From assembly GCF_032118995.1 (NCBI RefSeq), contig NC_092648.1, positions 3,549,001 to 3,613,000 on the forward strand: 64,000 nt of DNA. Direction: 5' to 3'. Position 1 is the stretch's first letter. Each line of letters opens with the position of its first letter. The notes beneath the pieces were generated by a model that worked only from the letters and a program-made list of their open reading frames with translations, was not told the DNA's origin and searched no databases. Below, in pieces: positions 43,101 through 50,200 of this stretch. Origin of the DNA: Asterias amurensis (Eukaryota > Echinodermata > Asteroidea > Forcipulatida > Asteriidae). A program made the translations under genes and the position numbers.

Positions 43101-44868
43101 TACATGTAGGATCACAGTAAAAGCGACAGAATACACAAAATTGGAAGAGAGGTTTACCATCGGAGAGGTTACCGGCACATTCACCCTCAGCCAAGATCCT
43201 TATCATGTGGCATTCACAGTCAGAACAAATGAATAAAAGTGACAATTAAAGTCATTTGTTAAAAGTCCACCTATGAAAACAAGAAAATGGGGGCCTAATT
43301 TTATGAAGCTGTTTAGCAGGAAAATGCTGCTTGGCAAATTTATTTGCTTAGTAAAGTTTGAGTGTGGCACCAGTGGCAACAGTATAAACTTCATTCAATG
43401 TTGGCTGGTAAACTGTTTCTGCTAAGCAAGATTTGTCTGCGCTAAGCCAGTTTTTGTGCTTACAGCCTTGATGAAGTTGAACCCTGGCTGCAATATGCAG
43501 GGCCTACTGAACTGAGAAATTGGGCCAGCGGTTTGGCGAATGTTGTATGTTTGTTTTCTGAAATCGAAATTCAAATTCAACTGACCTTAAACTCCCTGGA
43601 TCGGTGTTGAACTGGTAGTTACGCGTTTCAACAGCGTCAATGATGTATGTGGCGGCAAGATAGATGTCCTGAGTAACAAAAAAATGTAAAAAGGACAACA
43701 GGTAAACTTCTCAATCATTCATTCAAACTTATTTCCATACTTCATGAAAACAGAGTACAAACAAGGTTTTTTTAAAGGAATAGCCAATAAACAAAGCTAT
43801 TCAATGAGGCTGAGAAAAAAACTTAAATAGAGTATGGAGGCATCATCTGGAAGCCGAGGCTTATGTAGGGATGCCTGGGGACAGACAATAATCGGGGACA
43901 AGAGCGAACGGACAGACAATTAGAATTGTCTTAGAACTTGTCTGAACAAAATCAACAGCAAATACTCCGCTATACTCCGCTATCATGGCTATGAGGGGCC
44001 TACTTGATTCAAACTGTTCAACTCTTTCATGTGCTGATCGCTCGTTAGCAATCAGTCTAAATCCCTTTTAAAAAAACAGTTGTAAAACCCCAAAATACAG
44101 ATCGCAGTTGTCAGTATGGGAAAGAAGACTCTTGAGGGCTATGGTTGAAGTATGAGACCTATTCCTTTATAGAACTGTGTAATGGTTTACAAGGTGCTGT
44201 GGCGCAATTGCGGTAAAACAAACCAGGAAGACTGGGGTGAACCCCTTCTCTTTTCAATAAGTGCAGTAGGTTCTTTTACGTTTGTTACACACACAGGGGA
44301 TGAACCGCTTGTAAGTCCCATCTGAAGGATAAAGCAATCATGGTAAAAGGTCTTGCTTTAAGGACACAAGTGTCACATTTTGGACTCGAACCCACACTCT
44401 GCTGATCTCAAACATCAGGGCCCATTTTCATAAAACTGTTAAGCAGAAAATACTGCTTAGCAAAAAATGCTGCTTTGCAATTTTCTTTAGGAGCCGAGAA
44501 AGATTTCAGGAATGTTATTGGCCAAATAACCAAGGCACTAACGTAAAGCGCATTGAGACGGTTGTTTTGAAACACGCAATTATAAGAGCGTGTCACTATT
44601 ATGCTCTTATCCGCTCGGCCACGCCACGCCACAAGCAATGAATACTACTTAGAGGACTTACACTGTCATTCATGACCGTTTGGCCGGTCCTCTCTTCAGC
44701 CTCTGGCTGGTTGACCAGGTCGATTGTGACCATCTCCCCGCCATTCTCGCTTTTAACGAAGCTCACAGTGCGTGAACGTACAATACGAGTTGCCCCATCG
44801 TTCAGCAGGTTAGAGTCCTTGGACTTGGTGATTTGTGATGGCTTGTAGCTCTCCGTGTGATTGTCCAT
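25398..44868 (-). CDS. TPCN3: Two-pore channel 3 (TPC3-type voltage-gated cation channel)
   Basis: Nineteen coding exons give 826 residues, in order: 44868-44662, 43668-43586, 41003-40883, 40455-40327, 39446-39324, 38366-38248, 37542-37438, 36777-36651, 36132-35931, 35287-35143, 34468-34304, 33966-33896, 33163-33082, 32561-32492, 29812-29575, 29176-29086, 28177-28064, 26519-26380, 25546-25398. Every junction closes in frame. TPCs are dimers of two 6-TM repeats acting in endolysosomal or plasma membrane. Filter I is TTANSPDVM (288-296) and filter II VVNQWH (657-662); the domain II S4 has Arg547, 550 and 553. The tail (FIAFILEVFMVEYSLSKSK) resembles vertebrate TPC3 as I remember it rather than TPC1/2. 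The start has AACAATGG context. All introns are GT-AG except the AT-AC intron after exon 15. It appears intact. Confidence 0.93.
25568..25850 (-). repeat. CTAAC-rich tandem array upstream of last TPC3 exon
   Basis: Degenerate units of about 22 bases (plus-strand word GGTAGCTAGTTAGTTAGAC) lie in the intron directly before exon 19. On the transcribed strand this gives at least 11 CTAAC words, the nearest about 28 bases from the acceptor, i.e. at the usual branch-point distance. Confidence 0.75.
25899..26285. mobile_element. MITE-A, full-length copy in TPC3 intron 18
   Basis: TAAAGGCAGTGGACACTATT and GTCCACTGCCTTTAA are the ends; about 387 bases, non-coding. Confidence 0.88.
26985..27240. repeat. 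MITE-E-like foldback, GCTTACCGTAAGC type
   Basis: One end has CATGGCTCTGCTTACCG and the other CGGTAAGCAGAGCCATGAAA, with several GTAAGC/GCTTAC hairpins between. Confidence 0.7.
27397..27774. mobile_element. MITE-A, full-length copy in TPC3 intron 17
   Basis: TTAAAGACAGTGGACACTAT and GTCCATTGCCTTTAA are the ends. Confidence 0.87.
28690..28905. repeat. MITE-E, diverged copy in TPC3 intron 16
   Basis: It has GCTTAGCACAACAAAA and GCTTACCAGAATAAAG words and ends CAGCTCTATGAAATTAGGCCC. Confidence 0.6.
29086..29812 (-). CDS. TPCN3: TPC3 S5-pore II-S6 exons (15 and 16)
   Basis: Exon 15 (29812-29575) runs from S5 (VIFYVFAVIGMGIF) through a turret with an N-glycosylation sequon NFT and the filter VVNQW. 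Exon 16 (29176-29086) begins S6 (IYFLSFHIVMVVIIV). They are separated by the AT-AC intron. Confidence 0.9.
29177..29574 (-). other. U12-type AT-AC intron in TPC3
   Basis: On the transcribed strand this 398-base intron starts ATATCCTTTG, the exact U12 AT-AC donor consensus, and ends TTCACAC. CCTTAAT with its branch A at about 29187 lies 10 bases before the end, as expected for the minor spliceosome. No usable AG acceptor exists there. Splicing at these sites gives NQWH-V-IADGFVLVTH, matching the family reading, whereas any GT-AG choice breaks the frame. Confidence 0.88.
29865..30040. mobile_element. MITE-D palindrome in TPC3 intron 14
   Basis: Mirror-image ends are GGGGTGGATTTCACAAAGGT and its inverse; the interior folds fully. 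It begins about 53 bases upstream of exon 15 in transcript order. Confidence 0.85.
30095..30338. mobile_element. MITE-G (CTTGTGGACAAGTCGTTAA ends)
   Basis: The terminal inverted repeat is GTCTTGTGGACAAGTCGTTA against AACAACTTGTCCACAAGTC. The interior has TCTCGCGAGA at 30155-30164. A second copy is at 58207-58342. Confidence 0.8.
31249..31634. mobile_element. MITE-A, full-length copy in TPC3 intron 14
   Basis: TTAAAGGCAGTGGACACTAC and GTCCACTGCCTTTAA are the ends. Confidence 0.88.
32019..32193. mobile_element. MITE-H (AGACCTTATGCATTGACGTC ends)
   Basis: The ends ATAGACCTTATGCATTGACG and ATCATATGCATAAGATCTAT are inverted. The interior includes GACCTCTAGGTGAGGGCGCC. A reverse-oriented copy is at 55354-55507. 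Confidence 0.75.
32492..34468 (-). CDS. TPCN3: TPC3 domain II voltage sensor exons (11-14)
   Basis: Exon 11 (34468-34304) carries S1-S2 (FDFVIMINAFLIIV, FLGIFMFEILIKMYV). Exon 12 (33966-33896) carries S3 (FDFVIITVAFIISAI). Exon 13 (33163-33082) carries S4 (LLVLRVLRILRVIGGIKR), with Arg every third residue as in voltage-sensing TPC domain II. Exon 14 (32561-32492) carries the S4-S5 linker and early S5. Confidence 0.9.
32632..33000. repeat. Repeat C, copy 1 (TPC3 intron 13)
   Basis: It shares AAAGTAAAGCATTTCATGG-type sequence, an ATTCTCGATAGCGAGAAT palindrome and a CATGTCATGACACGGCGAAA block with the inverted copy at 44935-45240. Confidence 0.7.
34125..34285. repeat. Palindromic GAGTACTACTCGAGTA array in TPC3 intron 11
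   Basis: There are many overlapping copies of AGTACT, GAGTACTACTC and ACTCGAGTA. It can form hairpins on either strand. Confidence 0.7.
34827..35100 (-). mobile_element. LINE reverse-transcriptase C-terminal fragment
   Basis: The minus strand encodes GDRSFSSAASRIWNSLP followed by FKPLLKTYLC, typical of the tail of non-LTR retrotransposon ORF2 proteins. It is truncated, with no RT core. A similar fragment on the plus strand lies at 54250-54530. Confidence 0.7.
35143..36132 (-). CDS. TPCN3: TPC3 cytosolic linker with EF-hand (exons 9-10)
   Basis: Exon 9 (36132-35931) and exon 10 (35287-35143) encode the linker between the two 6-TM domains. Residues 398-409 read DNDDNGSVAKWE, fitting a canonical EF-hand loop: Asp1, Asp3, Asn5, Gly6, hydrophobic 8 and Glu12. 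The intron splits the loop at Ala406. TPC linker EF-hands in animals are often degenerate; calcium binding here is inference. Confidence 0.85.
35410..35910. repeat. ACCCAA-rich low-complexity tract
   Basis: About 500 bases of irregular ACCCAACCCAAACC lie in TPC3 intron 9. Similar patches are at 36945-37050 and 37220-37330. It is not the TTAGGG telomere repeat. Confidence 0.75.
36142..36245 (+). repeat. tRNA-like SINE head
   Basis: GGCTGAGCGGTCAAGCACGC resembles an A box and GTGGGTTCCAGTCCCAGTAC a B box. A T-rich stretch and a LINE tail fragment follow. Confidence 0.55.
36275..36600 (-). mobile_element. LINE tail fragment, copy 1
   Basis: The minus strand encodes FFPRTASLWNFLPG, a typical non-LTR retrotransposon ORF2 C-terminal motif. 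The sequence is closely shared with 37975-38225. Confidence 0.65.
36651..38366 (-). CDS. TPCN3: TPC3 domain I S5-pore-S6 exons (6-8)
   Basis: Exon 6 (38366-38248) carries S5 (LTVLILLFLILFLFALLG). Exon 7 (37542-37438) carries the pore helix and filter TTANSPDV. Exon 8 (36777-36651) carries S6 (FYIVFFVIFVLLCNYIF). TANxPDVM is the TPC domain I filter signature. Confidence 0.92.
36750..37345 (-). repeat. Tandem duplication spanning TPC3 exon 8 acceptor
   Basis: A block from 36750 to about 37050 recurs at 37054-37345 (offset 304). It includes the first ~27 bases of exon 8, the acceptor and upstream intron. In the duplicate the acceptor TTTGTAG has become TTTGTTG, so the pseudo-exon end cannot be spliced. 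Confidence 0.8.
37975..38225 (-). mobile_element. LINE tail fragment, copy 2
   Basis: Near-identical over about 250 bases to the 36275-36600 copy. It stops about 20 bases from TPC3 exon 6's donor side. Confidence 0.65.
38780..39346 (-). repeat. 75-bp minisatellite containing copies of a 5' splice site
   Basis: Five units of about 75 bases lie immediately downstream of TPC3 exon 5, plus two worn ones before 38945. On the transcribed strand each unit repeats the exon's last bases CCCTGAGATGAGAGAG followed by GTAAAG. Copies of the plus-strand word TTTACCTCTCT occur near 38946, 39020, 39095, 39169, 39244 and at the true site near 39320. Confidence 0.88.
39324..41003 (-). CDS. TPCN3: TPC3 domain I voltage-sensor exons (3-5)
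   Basis: Exon 3 (41003-40883) holds S1 (YVLYFFVFVILMLAIFEEP). Exon 4 (40455-40327) holds S2 and its loop (HVLELACLAYFVFRM, WWTDAKN). Exon 5 (39446-39324) holds S3 and S4 with few positive charges (WSRMLRPLFLVNFPEMRE), as usual for TPC domain I. Confidence 0.9.
39700..39968. repeat. MITE-A, partial copy in TPC3 intron 4
   Basis: It contains CAACACCCTTGTTGAAC, CACTTGAGAGGGAGCC and TACCAATAGTGTCTAGCG. The other end (GGTAATTGTCAAAGACC) lies near 39470, separated by about 210 unrelated bases. Confidence 0.65.
41545..43190. repeat. Degenerate ~205-bp satellite array in TPC3 intron 2
   Basis: The block AAAGCATTTTACAATCA, then ATACAGAAT, ATCTGCAAGCAAAATATCAA and a GTGCAAATAC tail, recurs near 41547, 41754, 42187, 42389 and 42997. 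One unit is interrupted by the 88-bp element at 42421-42508. Confidence 0.75.
42421..42508. mobile_element. 88-bp element with 18-bp perfect inverted ends
   Basis: TTGGTTTGCGGTAACACC at the left is exactly inverted as GGTGTTACCGCAAACCAA at the right. The interior TATCTACTTGCCAGGTAGAG also occurs in left-end-only copies near 48658 and 54550. Confidence 0.85.
43285..43480. repeat. MITE-E, diverged copy
   Basis: GGGGGCCTAATTTTATGAAG and CTTGATGAAGTTGAACCCTG ends enclose GCTTAGTAAAG/GCTAAGCAAG arms. It lies in TPC3 intron 2, ending about 105 bases from exon 2. Confidence 0.6.
44160..44400 (-). repeat. tRNA-derived SINE (SINE-2), partial
   Basis: On the minus strand it has GTGTGGGTTCGAGTCCAAAA (B box) and GTGACACTTGTGTCCTTAAA, shared with the copies at 50535, 52125 and 59585. 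Confidence 0.6.
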
Positions 44869-44934
44869 TGTTTCTGGTGTCCTTTGGACATTATGCTGTG
44901 AAGTAAGATATTAAGCAAGATGAGGTATTGTTTT

Positions 44935-45240
44935 CTTTAAAATTATTAATCGGACGTCGGAGTCGAGAGAAAATAGCGGAAAACCCACCCTTGTTTCCGC
45001 ACGTTTCGCCGTGTCATGACATGTGTTTAAAATCAATCCCTAATTCTCGATATCGAGAATTGATATTGTTTTACTGTTTTCTCAAAAAGTAAAGCATTTC
45101 ATGGAATATCATTTCAAGAGAAGTCTTTCACCACTACCTTCTGTAAACCCTGTAAGTTATTTGTAAATCATAAAAGTTCACAGTGTGAACTTTTATTTAT
45201 TTTTCTGTACCCAAAGGGTCCAATGGCTTTAAAAAGTGGT
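44935..45240. repeat. Repeat C, copy 2, next to the TPC3 start
   Basis: This is the reverse complement of 32632-33000. It includes the palindrome ATTCTCGATATCGAGAAT around 45043 and a CAGTGTGAAC hairpin (AAAAGTTCACAGTGTGAACT) near 45175. Confidence 0.7.
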
Positions 45241-46576
45241 GGTGCTATACGGACAGTTATCTCCACTTTTTCTTTCATAATGTCAATGAAATACAATTCC
45301 AATACATTGCAAATCCATACTTCTTCTTTTTTTAAATTTAAATGAGCCGAAAAAGCGATGGCAGAACTGAGAGTTAGAAATCTTTCCATGCAATGTATCC
45401 ATAATGATACTCATACTATTATAGCTATTATTAACTATTACTTAAACGCAGACCGGTCTGATTTAGCAGTGATATTGTCACACAGTCTGAATCACAGATA
45501 TGACATAACAAGTGGCTCGGAGAGCAGTCACCGGGCAGTAAACTTTTTGGGGTGAAGTTCTGTGGGGGCACAACGAACTAGAATCTGGAAACAGTTAAAT
45601 CTACCATGACTAATTGCAAAATTCAATGAAATCTCATTTACCTTCAATCAACATGCAATCATTTTTTTTCAAGTTGTGTATCTTTGACCAATTTTTCCGG
45701 TCGCAGAAGGCTCACCCCAAAAAAAGGGGAGTAACTTCGTCAATCATTAAATCATCCCACAGCTGATGTTGATTTAAGCAAATAGACTGGCTAGACTTCC
45801 ATCTAACATTGTCATGTAGGTAAGAGACGTCTGGGTACGAGTCTTCAGTTTTTTTGTGTTTTTGGTTGGTCAATAGAGGGGGTACCACTGTGGCGCGAGT
45901 GCCATTTTTATTTAAATTTTATGGGTGGCGTATGGACATACCACGCCCCCTGAGTCAGTAGATGGGTATGTGTGTGCCCCCTCCCCTAAGAAAAGAATAA
46001 ATTTCTCTGAACACACCCTTCCCCTCTTGAACAGAAGTACCCCCTCCAAAACCTTCTGAAGAATTCCTGCGTTTCCAGAACACAATGAAGATGATCCATT
46101 TAAAAAGGGGGGGGGGGGGGACGTAACTTCTACCAGGCACCAGGGCCCAATTTCATAGCGCTGCTTAACAGTAAGCAAATTTTCCTGCTTACTGTAGCAG
46201 AAAATGGTCATGAAGGTGTAAGCGTATTTATCACAGATAAGTAGTTGGCGGCCATCTTGAACATTCACTGTGGCGTCATTCATTTTCATGCAGTAAGCAT
46301 GCCTTTTCGTGTGCTTCTGGCCAGCAGTGCTATTGGAAATTGTATAGTAACACAACATTTGTCTTTAAGCAGCTGGGCCCTGACTTGGGAATCCTTAAGA
46401 AACATAAACATGCAGATGACAACTTTAATAACTGGGTCTGCATCTTTTTTAGTATAACTTAAGAAAACTCGATGCAAACAGCAATCATTTTAGACTAAAC
46501 AAATTAATCTAATGTAAAAACTGACAACTTCAATTAAAATTTGCTGAACAAGTTTCAGTTTATAAAAATATAATAT

Positions 46577-46582
46577 TTTATT
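46577..46582 (-). terminator. Possible poly(A) signal for ASB3-like gene
   Basis: AATAAA on the minus strand, about 530 bases past the stop codon. Weak evidence only. Confidence 0.25.
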
Positions 46583-47112
46583 AACAAAATTAAGTGAAAT
46601 AGCCATCAATAATCTTTATCTCAACTATTTGTAATCTTCTCTAACAGTTGTAACAAAATAATGAAAGTACAAAATGAAAAATAAAGTGTACTAATTATTA
46701 ATCATAAAGAAAAACAGCTTCAAGTTATAAGGGTAGGCCTATAAAAGTTGGTAATCAGGAATGAGGCAACAAAGTCAATTGCCTTCACCCCCTCCCGAGT
46801 CGTTGCCTTGGTGCCCTTGAAATGCTCCAGTGGAAACATCATCCACTGTGGATACCAGCCCCCAATATGATATCATGTGGTGACTACATCTACACAGTAC
46901 ACAGTTAACCCTCCTACTATCTGACCACTCAATTTCAACCACGGTGGTTATGGTTGATAGATAAACATACCGGCCTGCAATATGATATCATGTGGTGAAT
47001 ACACAGTACACACATGTAAAGAGTTAGTTCTGAGCATGGTATTGCCTCTACACACAACCCACAAGGTTTCAAGTGGTCGGTCAACTGGAGAATGGAACCC
47101 ACAGTAGGAGGG

Positions 47113-47276
47113 TTAATCTACCTCTGTGCTTGGCAAAGTGACATCTTCATAGAGGAGATAATCCCTGACCAGCTTTGGAAGGAAGTCCATCTTGGGGATG
47201 ATCTTCGTGGCACGCACCGTTCCAACATGCTCTGTGAATGCGACTCTACAGAGATGCTCCAGAGAGTGCGGCTTCC
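47113..47276 (-). CDS. ASB3: SOCS-box exon of the ASB3-like gene
   Basis: This terminal exon follows CCATGCAG and encodes 53 residues including the BC-box-like SLEHLCRVAF and the Cul5-box-side LPKLVRDYLL, ending PSTEVD and TAA. Leu and Cys at the expected Elongin-contact positions are present. Confidence 0.85.
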
Positions 47277-50200
47277 CTGCATGGAAAAAAAGTCACGATG
47301 TAACATGAATCAAATTGTTTGAAAATAAAAGTCAGTCAACAACTTATCACAAGAAGATAAAAGCATTTTTTATTTTACAGACATTTTAATTGGAAATCTG
47401 GTGGACAAGCTCTAAGAATGTTCATTTTGGTTTGTGCCCATATACGCCGATGTGTGTTAGCACTGTATACTCAGTACTTTCCCCGAGTCCTGTGAAAAGA
47501 AATCACAGGCATGTTACTAGTGTGGGATTCGAACCCACGATCTTTGCAATTCTAGAGCAGTGTCATACCCACTAGACCATCGAGATTGCCCGGTGGCTAG
47601 AGGCAGTTCGAATCCTATTTTTTAGCAGTGGGTACTGCAAACTATTTCATAGATGTAAGATTTGCATCAGGGATAAAATACGTCTGGACATTCCATGTAG
47701 CTCGCACAGTACAAGCACTTACACTGTGTTAAGCTTTGATTGCTCCATCATGAAGAGGTACAAATGATACTGGAATGTTAGCTCCAAACATCCCTTTTTC
47801 TGGGGATTGATGTGGAATCCCCATTCCAAGACATCCCTCCTCCCCCTTTTCCAACTTTACCCTAGGAGCATTGTCAAACCTCTACAAAATCAGGGCCACC
47901 AGAGTGAACAATAGATTTACCTGTTAATTCCAGTACTTCACTCAACTCACTGTGGTCTTGTATATAACGGGTGGTGTGTTGACACAGTCTGAGCCTGTCC
48001 ACATAGTTGTACACCAACTTGATTATCTTAAGCCACCATGTCCTATCACGCCAATAACAAGGGGACAAGTACCTGTAGCAAAAACCACATTGGTCCGAAC
48101 AGTCAAAGCTCCAACGCTTCCCGGATTTCAAGAGTAAAATGACACATTCAAGACTTTTTGGTAACTTCACACGGTTCATGTGGTGACATCCAACATCTGC
48201 ACCGTATTCTAGAATGAATTTCAGCGAAGGTAAGTGCCCGGCACTCTCTTTGACAAGGCAGTGGCAGTGTAGACCCTCTGCATTGCACACAAAGGCAGCC
48301 TTGTCCAACAGCAGCTTGGCCACACCAAACTCTAGATTGTGCATTGCAACTAACGTCACAGGTTGTGCAGCTCTCAACTTCTTTCTATAATATTTAGGAA
48401 AATCTACCAGGCCGAAATCAGGATCGCATCCCGCCTTGAGAAGGGCTTTGATGACCTTGACGTGACCTTTCTTTGCGGCAAGATGCATTGGTGTCTGTAA
48501 TTCTTTGTAAAAGTCAATATAATCATCCTCAAGCAATCCTAGACTTACTGGTATAAGTAGCCTCAGACACCTAAAGGAGAGAATTACAAAAACAAAAAAA
48601 ATTCTATTTGATTATATTTGATTTCAGACATTGCATGGTGAGGTATCAATATATATATTTGGTTTGCGGTAACACCATGTGTGTATCTACTTGCCAAGTA
48701 GAGTTTGTTCTTTAGAGAACTGTCTTTCTATATTCTACTACAGCGGAGTAGATTTATCAGATATAGTCTTCTCAGACTATATACTACTGCAGCTTCTTTA
48801 TAATTACTACACATCTTGTATAAAATATTCAAATCTGTGTGAGTTTATGGTTTCAGCTGTGGCTACGACATGGATCTCTAAGGAAGGTCCCTAGGATTCG
48901 AACTGCCTCTCTGGCTACTAGGCCTGGGCGAATAATTTGAATATCCGGTTAATGGCAAATAGGTTTTCCTATCCGTAACCGCGAATGCCTTTTTTTTCTT
49001 AACCGGATATCCGCACAGGGCGCAAATACCTATTTACAAACTGGATAATTCTGTAATTACAACCGAGTAACCGGATATTCTTTAATATCCGAATATCCGC
49101 GGACGTCGGGCGACAACTGATATGAATTGTTTTGTCTGAATCCTTATGAAACTTCTATTAAAACAGCATAAAAAAGCATATATTAAGTATTTAACTATGC
49201 TCACCTCTGTGAAGAGTTAAAACAATGTCATTTCTGACGTAATTTGTTCAAAGATTACAAAAGTTTTCCTGTACGTAGAGTCAATCACGTTCAAAAGAAA
49301 AAGCAAATCGCCATCTTTAAATTAGATCCGGTCATTTTTATGAATGAACCGAGTGACACTGGTCTAAAACTAATATCAATCCACCCATAACATCTCATTC
49401 ACAAACGAAAAGCGCCCTCTAGTGGCAAAAAAAACATTCGAATATCCGGTTAATTTTGGATAGTTGGCCAGCGGTATCCGAATAACAAAATTTCACTATT
49501 CGCCCAACACTACTTGCTACAGAGCCATCTCGATGGTCTATTTGTTAAGACATAGGTTCTAGAGTTCAAAATTTTGTGGAATCGAATCCCAGCCGAGTAT
49601 ATGCCTGTGATTTTGTTATCACAGGGCTAGGGAAAGTACTTGTTATCACTGATCCTATGGGAAAGTACTTGTTATCACAGGGCTAGGGAAAGTACTTGTT
49701 ATCACAGGGCTTGGGAAAGTACTTGTTATCACAGGGCTAGGGAAAGTACTTGTTATCACAGGGCTTGGGAAAGTACTTGTTATCACAGGGCTTGGGAAAG
49801 TACTTGTTATCACAGGGCTTGGGAAAGTACTTGTTATCACTGATCCTATGGGAAAGTTGACATTTTGTGTCATAATTTTCACACCAATCCAAGAGTTATG
49901 AAAGTAAAAAACTGGACAAGTTTTGAGATGTGCCCCCTTTCATCTTATCAAAAGTTAGACACTGCAATCTCCTTAAAATTTAAGCTTTTATATTTTCCTC
50001 TATTAGGCTGTGTACAAATCATGCCTGCAGGAAGTCCAGGCTCTGTGGCTATTCTGTAAACATGTGATGTCACAGGTCACATCATCTATGGATGCGTTCG
50101 TTTACCTTCCCTGGGTCGACCCCAGTGTGTGGCGTGTTTTTTTCCTAGGACGGACGTGTGCAGATAATTACCCACGTTCCTCCTGAGAAAAAAAAACATC

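Larger units (their letters stand above)
44869..47112. other. Interval between TPC3 start and ASB3 stop
   Basis: No exon is supported. A minus-strand acceptor-like CTTACTTCACAG sits about 25 bases upstream of the TPC3 ATG, suggesting a separate 5' UTR exon. Repeat C copy 2 (44935-45240) lies just beyond. Near 46141 begins a MITE-E-like end (GGGCCCAATTTCATAGCGCT). The ASB3 3' UTR must start at the right edge. Confidence 0.55.

Noticed and set aside
49640-49882. Frames of nine-residue repeats on both strands
   Set aside because: They are translations of the 27-bp SINE-derived array, with no start context or splice support.
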